DNA of 64,000 nt from Paracyclopina nana (Eukaryota; Arthropoda; Copepoda; Cyclopoida; Cyclopettidae), in contig JAGUCH010000005.1 of NCBI GenBank assembly GCA_019096065.1, positions 2,914,001 to 2,978,000 of the forward strand. Reading direction: 5' to 3'. The position numbers and the translations under genes are program-made. Below are positions 36,101 through 49,200 of the stretch, piece by piece; the stretch's first letter is position 1; every line of letters starts with the position of its first letter. The notes beneath the pieces are model-generated. The model was not told the DNA's origin and ran no database searches. It saw only the letters and a program-made list of their open reading frames with translations.

Positions 36101-39100
36101 GCTTAACCAGAATACAGCAGGATACCTTTATCGATTTTTATGTTTTGCCCTTGAAATGTAGTAAAATCATTAATTAACAATACGAGGGCTACGTTAATCA
36201 GCTTATGTGTCTGCAAAAGTAGCAGCAGCAGCAGTCTTATGAATTCCAGAAAAATTTTCCCGATGTCCACTAATAAAGTGCATAACACACAATCAGTATA
36301 CAATCGAATCATGTTGAGCTTTTCCTCAAGAATGAGAAAGGCTGTTAGCCAATAATTATATAATGGCTGATTATCTTGGTCTTTATCAATTTGCCCGTGC
36401 GTTAATTTGGGCATCTTACCTTGGAGTAATTAATTGTTAATAGTTTCCAAGGAAGTACAGAGAGACCCCGCTGTTCTTCAACATCTACAAAACAGAGCTA
36501 AGTCCTACATTGGTGCCCAACAGTCAAATTTTTTTCATGAATGCTAATGAGTTTCTACTTGTGCAGCCCATGCTAGCTGCTTGAGGTATATGAAGTTGAA
36601 CAGAAGTTTGGAGTCATAAATCATCATGGAAACAAGTTAATAAGCACGAGAAAAATAGTCGATAAAAAGGCATGCTCCATTACACAAGCATAGATATAGA
36701 TAGCAGTAAAAGTAAGCAAACATTAGTTATTTTGGTGCAAGGCCATATAGCAATAAGGGAGCTGTATTCAATGAAAGAAGATCACCGTATTTCCTGCTGT
36801 TCTCCATTTAATACCTTCTGCAGGCAAAATAAACCTAGGAAATCGTTAATACAGCTTAGAAGTCAGAGTAGCCTCAACCATGTGTCGGTCTATAATTAGC
36901 CCTCTCTGTTACATGTAAACATTTCTCCCCTTCATCCATCAAATGTATTATTAGTATTACTCATTTCATGGCCGATGTATTAAAGATTGATTTGAGCACG
37001 AAACTAGGCCAGCTAGCCATGCAAGCAGGACAGCCAGCATAACGTTACAACTTGTGTAGTTACGGGTCTATGAAACAATTAAGCCTTTCAACTTTTATAG
37101 GGTGTTCATCTATGCCTCGTTTCCTTAAAATCTAACGACAGCCATAAACGAAATGCTTAAGTTTTCGTACTTCTGATGAATCAAAACACTTCTAGCTCAT
37201 ATGACCAAAAGAGGTCGGAAAAGTGGTCTAATTGAACCTATGAAAAGTGAGTAAAAATGATCAGTTCTGAAATAGGAAGCTTAAGTAAAACGCAATTTAA
37301 CGGAAGGAAAAAATTTCCTTGGTAGGTGAACACAGCATTAAAGCGAGACATGCATGTTCTTTGTCGTTAGGAACTATTACATATGGTTCGTGACCGGTTG
37401 CTAATTGGGCAAAGTAATGTGCTTAATTTTCACATACTAATATGTCCCTCACACTTTCTGAAAACTATTTTTCTAAAAGGAACATGGCTAATGTAATAAA
37501 GGATTACAACGAAATGCATGCCCATATGCGAGCGTAAATAAGGTGTATGTAATAAAAAATGGATATCTTATTTCACTTCCAACGATTTCTTTGTGCATGT
37601 TCTTGAAAATAAACGAAGAGGCAATTTATCTATGTAAAAACGCCACGTGGTTTCAAAACAACTAATTGCTAGGCTTTTCAGAAGCCTTCCTTGCTTGAGG
37701 CTACTTGCTTGGCAGTAAGGCATATTGCATACATTCATGATGCTTTCAAGTTTCAAAATATGTAAAAGTTTGGCTTACATCATGTTCACTATGATCACGC
37801 GATATGTTCAAGTCAACAAAAATCCACATTTTCGTAAAACAGCTTTTTTTATCTACTGTTTTCGGCTATAATGTGCATTCAGATTTGTCAGCCTTAAAAG
37901 TAGTGCTTTTACTTGCCTTTCCTAAGAGCTTTCACATGCATGAAAAGAAATCTAGACTACAATTTGTTTCAGAAGATAACCAAAGTTATAAAGTTACCTT
38001 CGTGCAGTTTATGAGGGGTGAATAAATTACCCTTAAATAATTGTGTGCTTCTTACTTGAGATATGATGCTCTAGGCAAATACATAGTAGAAATAAATGTG
38101 AACACACCCCATTATCTCAAATAGGAAAAGAAGGAAAAAATCACAATCGATTAAGGAGTGACCTCATCGATTTTGGTTACAACCACGAGTGACCTCACTT
38201 CCACAAATTGCAGGTAAATGGGCTGGATCAGTCCCGCAAAGTCAGAGCCCATTTGTTAAGCATAAGTGCTTTTCTGGTATCCTCGAGAACCAAGTGCAAT
38301 AAGCAAACTTGGGGGCCAAAAATAGACCCACACGAATAATCAAAGTTGGGTATCAATTTCTCGAAATTTAGCCTGCAACATGTGAGCCCATAGGAAATTG
38401 GAAGAGATATAGGAAAAGCGGATATTACGTAAGCAAAGTATATGCTATACTTTGCATCTAATGCTGAATCATATGAATCTATGCAAGGTATATGCTGCTG
38501 CTATATACCATCATGAAAGCAGACCACCGAGTCAGTTTACCCAACTTTCTTTCTCTAATGCAGCTTGAGAGTCAGAATGCTACATTGCAATGTTTCTTTG
38601 CGCGCAACTGTAGTAAAATGCTGTGAAAAACTTTGGCTAAGTGAAAAACTGTGTCCAATCCAGCTTTATCTGATGATGTTTTCTCAAGTTTTCCAGATGG
38701 ATACTATTCCCTCCAACACACACACACACGAAAAGTTGCAGCTCACTTTTTGTGGAAATAAAAGAGAAATTGTTCTCGCTGCTTCTAGGTACCTAATGTG
38801 CTACAGGAACAGATTAACACAAAAGCCTTTCTGATAGCGGATCAAGCTGGCAGAATGCTTTTAATTTTGCCACCTTCTCGAAAGGTGAAAAGTTTTTTTT
38901 TGCTCCAAAAAAACGAAGAAACTTTTCCACTCGTCTTATGAACATCGTGTCATATCTTCATCACATTGAAGCCTTTTGTCAAAAAAAAGTTGATGACAAA
39001 GAAATCTCAGCTGAAGGCAGGATGGTGGCAGGAAATTAAGCTTTCAATTTGTAGCACGTGAAAAAATGTTGCTAATTAAAAGAGCTGTATTGCCATGAAA

Positions 39101-42100
39101 TACTTTCAGGTTGATCTGCTGGATTATCTAATGGCAACACGCCCGCTACTTGATGTCCTAGGATTTAGAAAGCATCTAAACAATCAAGGTACTCTGTAAA
39201 CACACAAGTATAGGAGGAATTGTCGTAGCATACACGACTACTTTGCTTGTTTCCATTACAAGCATTCATCCTCAGAAAGCTACTTTATGTGCATAGTCGC
39301 ATTGAGCCAAAACCAGATTTTCGAATGCCAAAGACTTGTAATTGGACGACGGAGAGGATAATAATCTTGTGCGGCAAACACTTCATATGGGTTTGTATAT
39401 GCTAAATAATAGTATCTTTATAATGGTTAATGGGTTAAACGGAGCTTGCAGGAGCCCACGTATTTTTATCCTTCTTGGAAAGGAGACAGCAACTCGAAAT
39501 CATGAAAAACAAGAATGAGCGCAATGCTATTACACCGCGGGGAAATTTCCCTTTGAATTCATCATATCCTTTCTTGCGTTAATTAGTTAGCGAAACGAGT
39601 TATACGTGAAGGTCAGTTATCTGCCATCAAGTTTGCAACCAAAAAAGCTCACAGCAAATATCAGATTTGTTGTCAATGTGATCCGGTTTTGCATAACTAT
39701 CCAGGAATAGCTAAAATTCTGACAACTTTTAAAAAGCATAATTCAAAATGTGATTAAGTCGTTTTTGTTTGGCAAACTCAATTCAGCATATAGTACAACA
39801 TGCAAAAGTACCTCTCAAGGAATAGTTAATAAAACTAGAGAATTCACGTGAGCTGACAGGAAATCTCGAAAAATCCTCAAAAGTGAGGAGAAATTGAGGA
39901 ACTCGAGGTGCTTTCACAAATCTCATGGGAGCCTCCCAGTGGTTAACGGCTTGTTTAACCTCGGGTAAATGAGCGCCAGCTTCCCTACCACCAATGTCAT
40001 AAAAATTTACCTGAAAGGCCTCGTTGAGGCCATGCATGCGGAGCCTCTCGCGTTCGTTGCTTTCGATCCTCCTGACATTTCTCTCCCGCGAGGATAGCGA
40101 CGGTTTCTTGCGTCGGCCTGGGGCCGACTTGGCCCGGCTTCCATTGCCAGAACCACCATTGCCATCGTTATTTGTGGCCTCACTGTTACCATTCGAGACA
40201 TTAGACATTTGAACAAGGCTCGACTCATCCGTGCCTGCAATCACAATTCGACAGATTTTTAACTTCGCCAGCTCATGTTAAAATGTTTGTTTTTGAGCAT
40301 TTTTCAAAAATAGCCTTATCAAATTAGCGGCAGCGGTAGAGAACCCTCAAAAATGAATTAAGATGCATGCACTTGTAAGCAAGGTAAAAATTGTGAAACT
40401 GGCACGAATATTCAAAGTTTCACGGCCAAAAACTGGAGTGTAATCAGCTTACAGAGGAAGTTTGGTCGTAGCTTTGCATGCCTTTGTACTGTTACTGCGT
40501 GGCCTCAACTCAGCCAAAGCATGCGCATGGTAAAAAAAAAAATTAGACTCAGATTCTTCGACTAACAATGACTGTCCAAACAGAAAGAGCTAAATTTTGA
40601 GAACTACCAAACACAACCTTGGCTATTGTTCGTTGCTTTTTAATTTTGACAAAGAACTCCAAATCTGCGAGAAAAATGAGGGAGGGTCGCCAAGATTCCC
40701 AAGCAGTTTCCCTAGATACATCTCACAACCTGACCTAATAAAGCGTACAAAACCAGAGAGCTAATCACCCCAGGAACTCGGATGAATTTAACTTATTTTT
40801 CTACAATTACCAACTTCACTACTGCGTCTTTGACAAGCGAGCAAGATGAATGAGATGACTTTTACGTGTGCCTTGGTGCAGGTGTATTTTTTAGCCACTT
40901 GCGTGTCAAGCGTACAATTTAGCACCAACATCAAGGAGCGTACTTTCACCATTTAGCTTTATCGAAGGCAATTGTCACAGGGCCAGTGCATGTCAAACAG
41001 CTAGTCAGAGACAGCTAAGTTTAGTAGCATATTTTTCTATACTTTCAGTTGCCGTCGTTACACCACTTAAAAAGAAAGAGGCTGTTGTGTTGTTCTGTGT
41101 AACTCAAGTTCTAAAGCTACGCAGCCAGCTAGCATATAATTTATTCCCCCAAATTTACATTGCACAGGGGATTTTTTTCTCAGAAAAGCATTTTGTAAAG
41201 TTAGGGAAGAAGGCCTTCAAACTCAGGAGGAGCGTTAAAGAAGCCAGTGGTGCTTCTGCCTAAAAAGGGAGTTGGAAATTGCACGTGGTATCAAGTTTCC
41301 CTAACAACATGAAAGGTCAAATTGCTTCCTCCAAATCCTAGCAGCAACTAACTGAGATACTTAAGATCTGCTTTTTAAGTGTTTTTCTCCGGAAGCTATC
41401 TCTGTAATTTTTAGCCAGGGCCAATCCGACGCAGAAAAGGAGTCCTTTTAAAGCTACGCGTGCATACTATGCTATGAGGAACTATATTGTGCTGACTGCA
41501 ATCTTCAACATGCGCAAGAAGTTATTATGCTGACGCACAAAGTATTGGATTTTTTTCCTGGCGGGGTTGATGAGAAGGATAATCGCTGCTGAATCCACTC
41601 GAACGTACATATTTCTGGCCATGGCAGAACTACCATTATCTTAAATGGTGAGCACAAGCTGCCTAGAGGTTTAGTACTCGATGCTCGTTTTTTAAAGAGC
41701 AATTTTCTGTTTTGTTGGTTGCTTGATATCACCTTATGTAATGCACGTCGCTGAACCTCTAGTATATTGACTAGTACATATCATTCACTGTTTTTGTGCC
41801 ACTAGATAATACTTGATGCAACTACAGTGTGAAAGGTACACAACTTGATGTACATTGTTGGTCAAAAACCTATCTGACATGACTGTCTACTGATTCTCCA
41901 CATGGCATACTACTATCTATGGAACATACCCTTGAAAAAGAGAGTCTGAGTAAGCATGTACTGGGAAGAGGGCCAAGGCCTGCTTCAAAATTCGCAGGAG
42001 TGCTGCCATTTTCTCAAATAAAAATGATGCTGCCAATGTTGCTTCCAGCTACAACATCTTCTTTATGTTGTACACTCCTCTCTGAAAAAATCTCTCAAGA

Positions 42101-43253
42101 TTTCTAACTTTCAAAAGGAAAGCTGAAGTAGCATCCATTCATATTTCCTACTTCTACTACTACCATGATGTAGCTTAGCTAAGCTCTGAACTTGAATCAG
42201 CCCACCTTGCTTGTGACTGTCACATCATAGCCTTCTTACATACTGCTTCACCATTTTTTTATCTTTCGACTCTTCTCGAAGAACTAGCCGCATACAATCC
42301 AAAAAAAGCCACAACTTAAATTAAGTGGTCCTCCTTCAACTGCACTCAATCGATTTTCCAGGGGCACAAATAGTAAGAACTGGGTTTTGATCAAAACAAG
42401 ACTTTTAAACAAATTACTTCACCTGAAAAAATATCCTCCTCGGCGCCATCTGGGAAAATACTTGAATTACTTTGTTCAAAGTAGGCCAATTAGAACGATA
42501 TCCTTCGTAAAATGACTTAAATAAGGCACTTACAATCAAATCAATTGCTCGACAAATATAAAAAAGGACGAATCACGAATGAAGTTTGTGTTTATTTTGC
42601 TCGCCAACGTAGACTAACAAAAAACGGGTCGAACTGGGAACAAAATGGCAATCAAAAAAACCAAACTCCAATATATTAGTTTATCGATATACGAGCACAA
42701 AAAAAACTAGTGTTATCAAAGTCACCTTTCCAGATTCTCGCTATTTTGGCATGAGTTTAGTTTGGTTCGCGTTTAATCGTCCTCGAATTCCCAAATTTGC
42801 TGCCTTAATTTTAGTCACTCGACAAACTGAGTTTCATAACAAAAACAAACATAATTTCATGCGTGTCTCAACCTGATTCTAGCTGCTGCTGCCAGCTTAA
42901 GGCTAATTTACTTAGCAAAATAAATTGGCAGATGAAAGGCGAAAGGGGAGAAAGTTACCTGCAAAATCATCGCAATCACTTGCTTCCATCAAGGTCATCA
43001 TTGTGGTGGAATCATTCGATAATAAAGGATTTGCACTGCTCAAGTGCAGCAGCCTCGTTCCCCCTCTCGAGGTTGATGGTGTGGTCGTGACAACGGCCAA
43101 AAGGCCTCCAGAGCCAGTTGTGGAGTATGATGGAGGTAAATCGTCGATGCTCACCGAGGAGCTCGAGTCGGAGAACTCGGAGCCACCTGAGGCCAAATTG
43201 GCCTCGCTATTCATGCCACCTCCACCAACCCTCAGCATACACTTGGTAATCAT
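33149..43253 (-). CDS. dimm: Dimmed/MIST1 (BHLHA15)-type bHLH transcription factor
   Basis: Four coding exons on the minus strand: 43253-42959, 40234-40011, 34339-34234 and 33654-33149. Donors are GCAG|GTAACT, TTTCAG|GTAAAT and CATAT|GTAAGT. Acceptors are GTGATTGCAG, TATTTTCCAG and TTCATTTCCAG. Phases 1, 0, 1 match throughout, giving 376 residues. The basic region [11 protein letters not shown] (156-166) follows the Dimmed/MIST1 signature SSRERNVRR. Helix 1 ends LREVIPHV. Helix 2 is [13 protein letters not shown] (189-201). The N-terminus is Ser/Gly-rich. The C-terminus has Gln-rich and Ser/Pro-rich tracts and ends near PEDDSLETW. Family members bind E-boxes and drive the regulated-secretion programme of neuroendocrine or exocrine cells. 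The start is set at ATG 43253. ATGs at 43238 and 43214 are also in frame, and the exon opens at an acceptor (TTATTCTTCCAG, exon from 43289), so a 5' non-coding exon must lie upstream. Helix 1 is split by a 5.7-kb intron. Confidence 0.93.
33655..34233 (-). other. Intron 3 of dimm
   Basis: A 579-bp intron between the helix-2 exon and the C-terminal exon. No repeat or ORF of note. Confidence 0.85.
34340..40010 (-). other. Intron 2 of dimm, containing a MITE-like element
   Basis: A 5.67-kb intron splitting helix 1 of the bHLH. It holds the short TIR element at 34737-35009 and a short CA run near 38717-38728. Frames such as 36103-36414 (-) and 38565-38834 (+) show no domain. Its length and position allow enhancers, but none can be named from sequence. 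Confidence 0.85.
34737..35009. mobile_element. 273-bp MITE-like element with 16-bp TIRs and TTA duplication
   Basis: The left end TATCCCGTTCATGTGC (34737-34752) is exactly inverted as GCACATGAACGGGATA at 34994-35009. The element is flanked on both sides by TTA (34734-34736 and 35010-35012). Similarity stops inside the 16-bp arms. There is no coding frame of note, so it would be non-autonomous. TTA/TAA duplications are typical of PIF/Harbinger-type elements; that class assignment is inference. Confidence 0.65.
40235..42958 (-). other. Intron 1 of dimm
   Basis: A 2.72-kb intron between the N-terminal exon and the basic-region exon. It contains short A-tracts and featureless short frames (41505-41732 -, 41919-42107 +). 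No mobile element is seen. Confidence 0.85.
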
Positions 43254-46200
43254 TGATGGAAAGGTCTTCCCGGATTCACTTTCTTCAACCTGGAAGAATA
43301 ATGATGAGGAATTGATGAGACTCTTGGGTTGCAACGCCCCTCCTAAACAAAGAAGGATCACGTGTGGTGGAGAAGTAATACTACCAAATGGGAAAACGAA
43401 AGTGAGATCGATCAATTTTCTGCCCTCCACATGGGCTTTTAGAATTTTCATCTGCTACTTTGACTCTTGATAGGTTGGCATTTGCGACGACGAATTTCAA
43501 TTATTTCTTAGGCATCCGAGAAGGTAAGAAGAGCTTCCTCCATTTCTTCTGCTGTGGCCGTGGCTGGGCCTGAAACTAACTCTTGGCATTTGGCTGAGGA
43601 AACTTTTCTATTTAAACTTGGGAGAATTACGTTTCAAGGATTGTGTCTTCAAATCTGAAGTTTTGATTAGACTGAGCATTGCTACAACTACGCCTTCTTC
43701 TCTCCCCTGAGCTTATTTAACGTTCCATTCAACTTTTCTTTTACTTCCTGGATCTTGGGTCCAGTTGAGGTAATTTTTGTTCATTCCCCAGCCATATTTA
43801 ATAACCTTATTATTTAACTCCCTCCATCCTCATTCTGTTATTGCAGCCTGCATAATTTAGATTCAAGGGCCAAGCTGCTGCAAAGTGTGCTTAGTACTCT
43901 GGCGCTATGCTGTAGAACCAAGGAGAAGATAGTGATGGCGACGGCTTAAAAATTCTACACCACGTTTCTAATCAAGACTGCTTTTCCATTACCACTTGTT
44001 TTGGTGAGCCAGTAATCTTGTTTGCCGTTGTCTATTTGTTGGTGTCTTGGAAAATGACAAGTTTCAACGTGCGACGAGGAAGAGGTAGCAATGCAAGGGG
44101 TAAGTTGCATAATTAATGCATTTTTTACCATTATGTGTCAACAGTGGAGACACACCGTGTCATTCACTTTATCCACTAGCGTATAGCGAGAATGGAACCA
44201 AATTGAACAGTCATTCACAGTTAGCAGCTTAAATGCCCTGCTGACATTTATGCTACCTTCTGTCATGCCATCATGGTGGTATGCACTCTTGCAAGTTCGT
44301 TATGACTCATGATTTTTTCATCAGCCTGTTTCGCTCCTTTCCAAGAGATACTACTAGGACAAGTAATAATGGTTTTCCCGTAGCATCACTGTGTTTTCCA
44401 TTCATGTTGCAGCTCTCTAGGCAACTCCAACTTTAATTACTTTGCTGTAGCGCACAACGATACCTTCAGATTATTCGATGTGTGCGGCTGCACTTTTGTG
44501 TATAGCCATACCAACAAATTAAGGTTTAATGCGTGTGTCCCAAAGAACGGATAAATAGAGCAGGAGGGGAAACGCCAGACAGGAAGGGCTTTCACAATTT
44601 AATTCTCCACTGTGCGTATTTGTAATCCAATTGAAGTAAGATTACAGCTCTGCTATACAACTCAAGGCATCACACAGTAGTCGTGAGAATATGCCTGAAA
44701 TATGGCTAATATTTGCAGGAAAATGTTGCTTTTGGCTGTCATTGTAAAAAGAGGGAACTCCAGTTTTCAGAAGGCACAAAAAATATTATTTTTCCTCCCA
44801 AAGCTAAGCAACCAAGTGCTGGTGTACTAGGATACATTGCAGTGACCACATACTGGTGACACTTTTGGTGTCTGAGTGGAATTTAGTGGACAACTATATT
44901 AGGAACCTTGTATGTGTGCGGTTGGTTGGGAGTGTAGTGAAAGGAATTCTTTCAGAAGATACCACAAAAAGGCCTTGTTTGTTGTGGCTGTAGCAGAGAC
45001 GAACTTGCAAACTCGTGGATTGAATTCAAAGTTGCCACTGTCATGAATAGTAAGAAAATCTTCTGCTTTGAAATTGAAATTACTTGCGTTTGTCCAAAGA
45101 GATCGAGGATTGAATACAGTTCCTTTGATGATAAGCATGCCTTTCTCGGGTTCATTCGATGCCACTGAGGTTGGACCAAGCAAAGGAGAGAAAAATCCTT
45201 TTTACTATGGAACGAATGAATTTCTTTGTGGCTCCTCCAGTTAAAAGGGTGAACAGCTTTTCTCATCTCCCTGCAGCTGCTACTGCCACAATCCTTCAAA
45301 GCCAAAGAACACTTTTCCTGACATACTTTATGAGCAGCCAACAGAGAATCAATTTATGAAATTAAACTAGGTTTCAGCCTCCTGCTCCTCCAGCAAGAAA
45401 ATTTGAAAACTACCTCAAGCTCATGGAAAACTTTCGATTCTGCTTGTACTATGCCTGTTTGAAAAATGGTCAGGTTTAGCAAAACTCTTTTGAGTAGGGC
45501 GAATCGGCATCTCATTCATCCCTGGGTAAGTTTTCTAGGGCGTCGGCTTTCACATTTCCGATACATCTACGTAGATCGTTCTTCACTTGAAAAAGGAAGA
45601 AGATTTGACGGCAGCGCACGTGTACTAATAGCTGCGATCGAAAGCTATAATTGCATTTTGTAATACACTGCTACATGTAGTCGCGACCTGATGACGATAA
45701 TTGGTTCAATTACATTTCTGGCGTGACAAGCGCAGGATCGAATCAGAGAGGCAGCCAAAGAGTCTTGAACAATTGTCAGGGTCGTACTTAATTGTCAGGA
45801 GAAAGGCCATTAGGCTTGATACTTGCTTCTGCCAACTTTATCAGTGCTTTTAAACGAGGCCTTCAGCTCAAGAGTTGAGGAGGTCGTCTTCAATTAAGAC
45901 ACAAATGCTTTTTAGCCAGATCGTTGACGAGCATGATTTGGCATTCAAAAATGCCTTTTGTTTTTCTTCGTTCTGTTGCTGTGACTCCAGCACATGAATA
46001 AATGCCTTGGTGCGGAAAATTGAACAACAACGATGTATGGCCACGCGTGTTTTAGGCAGAGAGTTTTTCACGTTTGTGTTCCTGCTGTGATTTCTACTTA
46101 GACTAGCTGTAATGAGAATGTGCTTTATTCGAGAGCAAAATAAGGCTTCAAGTCTGGAACACTGAGGAAAATGAGGGCAGCTGCAATAAGCCTTCAACTG

Positions 46201-49200
46201 ATACGCCATGATGGGACATTCTGTACAGCAGAAAGATAAGCCCCAAAAGTGCAGCAGCCTTGTCTTGGATGCTCATTTTTTACCCTTTTCTGGCGCTGCT
46301 GTCTACTTTCCTCGACATTCATCGAGGCCCAATTGATTAGCCTGAGGAATGAGATTCATTGTTGTCCAATTTAGCTACTTAATCAGGATAATCTTGTACT
46401 GGATGCAATCAGCTGGGCTGGCTGCTTTTACTTAACCCCATACTCACATGCAGAATTGGATAAAAGGGAATACTAGTAGTCACCCCGGATCTGGGTCAAT
46501 TTGATGGACTCCCATGCAGAAATATAGTATATGGCTCGATTTTCATTCGCGTAGCTCTAAACACAGGAATTGATAATGCATGCCCTCTTTCCATTGTGTA
46601 GCAATCATTTAGTGAAAAGCCACGAATGCTTTCTCTTCTTTATGCCTAGCAGAAGTGTGCTTTACTTGGTCTTTTCATGCTAAATGAATAGAAAATCACC
46701 ACCACAGAGGTTCCCATGCCACTTTACTGGGGTTTGCAGTTCCAGCTGCTCACATGCCTTTGCAACATATACTATATACCCTTGAAAGTAATGCACTAAT
46801 ATCCTTGATAGTAAAAGCCCAAAATGCATTTTCTGACCACCACAGCAGCCTTGGAAGAAGAAGATTCGCGACTTCAGTTAATTCACATTGCTTGAATGTG
46901 TGTACTATTGAATTCTGCAGCGAGCCATTCTTTTTAGCACAAGACCCTGTTTGGACCTAAATTGTGTCCTGGTGGTGTGTGTCTGTAAATTTTCCATGAG
47001 GATGAAGTCCATTATGTTCACTAGGGCAGTGCTTTTGTATCAATATTTCATTGAAATGGCTGTCTTATGTGTACTAGTAGTGGCTAAAATCTCGATCCCT
47101 TCTCCAAGTTGAAATACACATGCAACGCACAAATCTGCTTGCGTTGCATTTTAGCGGATCCTTGAAAGTTGGCCCATCCAAAATTGATTTTATTGGGCCT
47201 TTATTTGCGTCGTGATCGGTAAGAGGCTATTTTTACGATCGCGAGCTTTCATGACGAGAAAATGTCGTGGCACACATCAATTTTTGATGCTGAAGAGTGA
47301 TGTAAAAAAATGTGTAAGCCTTTCTTATTCCATGGAATCTCATGAGGTGTAAGGTAGCAAAATAGTAGCATTACTAACGGTGGTAAAAGAATTGTGTCAC
47401 ATTTTTGTCTTTGCGCGTTGGTAACAGTAGGCACGAAGAAAAATAGTGTGAAAAATGTAATTTTCATGCTCAAGAAAAGGGAAAATAAATCATGCTATTG
47501 TGCCTCATACGCGCGACAAAAGCACAAAAAATCATGGCATCAATGATGGGCTCTTTTTTTATATAGTGAAGTATTTGCTTTCACCCATTTACCAATACAT
47601 AATGTGCTATATGGCAGTTTATGGGGTCACGTGACATCCGCATGCTCATCCATCTTTTGCAAGCCTCAAAAGCCACATAGCCTGGCTATGTACAATCGAA
47701 AAGAACCTAGAAAGTTGCACATGAGAACAAATATTGTCTGCCATATATTGTACTGTCTATATACACGTATGGCACCTAGGCAAATATGGTATACAGCAAC
47801 TTTTTGCTAAAATTGAACGGTTTTTTGTTTGGTGTAGCGCTTGCTGTAGTATGATGATTTGGCAAATTTTTTAATTCCATCCACAAAGTGACTTTCTAGC
47901 TGGCTGCCAATGATGCATTGCTAATGTGCATGAGTCTGACATTTCTTGGCAATAGTTTTAATGCCATACACGAGGAGGTTGATGCCACATTTTCTCGAAA
48001 CTTAACCGTGGTACACAGCAAAGTTTTGCCCGTAGGATTTTGTCTCTCGCGTTTCCTGCTGCAACGTAGCACAAAGCTGTACCATAAACTGTATTTGGGG
48101 CCACGATGCAGTCGATGATATGAGGCTACAACCGAGGCCTCATTAAGTGTCTAATTATGCTTACAATGAATGCACACAATCTCTCCTGGACAATTAGGCA
48201 CTCGTGTAAGTAATGACTGCCAAAAGCCACGCACGCAACAGTTTCCCTTCAAATGAACTTGGTGAACGCAATGTCGAAGTGACTAATGTCGTCCCATTTC
48301 TCTTTCAAAACTGTGGGTGGCGTCTTCTTCCGGAAGCTCTCAAAATGTAAATTCGACTAGATGGATATGACTACAAGAAGTAAGCCGTAAATGCCTAATT
48401 TGGAGTAAGCAGTGATGCTGCTGCTGCTACACAGCTTATCAAGTTGGCAGCAATTCCTAATTATCCATCATGTATATGTGGATTGTGACGCGTGCATTTC
48501 TGACATTTTTATTCCTAGATGAAAGGTAGCAACTAGGTTGTTGTGTATGATAATCCTAATCAGATGAGGCAGAGTTGGAACTTTTGGCAAATACCATCAT
48601 AGCTATATATGCTTAATGGCTAGCTACCAACAAAGTTGGCTTATCCCTTAGCCTTCAAAGTTGCGAAGAAAAAGAATTTACTTTTCTGCTGCTACTATAG
48701 TATACCATGTGGTTGGTACTTGCTTTTGATGTATGGAGTGCTACTACGCGTATACTGCTGCTGCTGCTTTCTCATTCTCGCCCACGTTCATGCAGACAAT
48801 ATTCCTAATGGTTTACTGCTTGCTTGGATGATGCACACCCCACATTTTCACTTGTAGTGAAGCAATAAGGTGTCATTTGCATAAATTCATGCAGCAGCTT
48901 AGCATTGCGCAAGGGTCTTTTAATTGACAATGAAGCAATTCATGTAGTATTTACAAGGCTTCATTGAGGACCTAGCTGTCAGAAGCCGATTTTTGTGCCC
49001 TTCGCTGGTCTACTAGAACAAGCTACAGCGCAGTTGGCCTGCTAATCTAATATTGTGCAAGGGTGAAGATTGCTCTTCCTCAGTTGTGGGTTTCAGGTTT
49101 CTCCAATCCTTTTGAAATAGAATTAGCACCGTATCATTAATTGGTCAAAATGCGGAGGCATATCTTGTTCTTCTGGTTCGAGTATATGGCTGATACAGCT

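Noticed and set aside
42925-43470. 181-codon plus-strand ORF
   Set aside because: It is antisense to dimm exon 1, whose boundaries and phase fit the bHLH gene.
44899-45341. Two overlapping minus-strand frames of 94 and 129 codons
   Set aside because: Both cannot be coding. Neither has matched splice sites or a recognisable motif.
45868-46209. 113-codon minus-strand ORF with ATG in fair context
   Set aside because: No domain, signal peptide or conserved motif is visible, and the length is within chance expectation.
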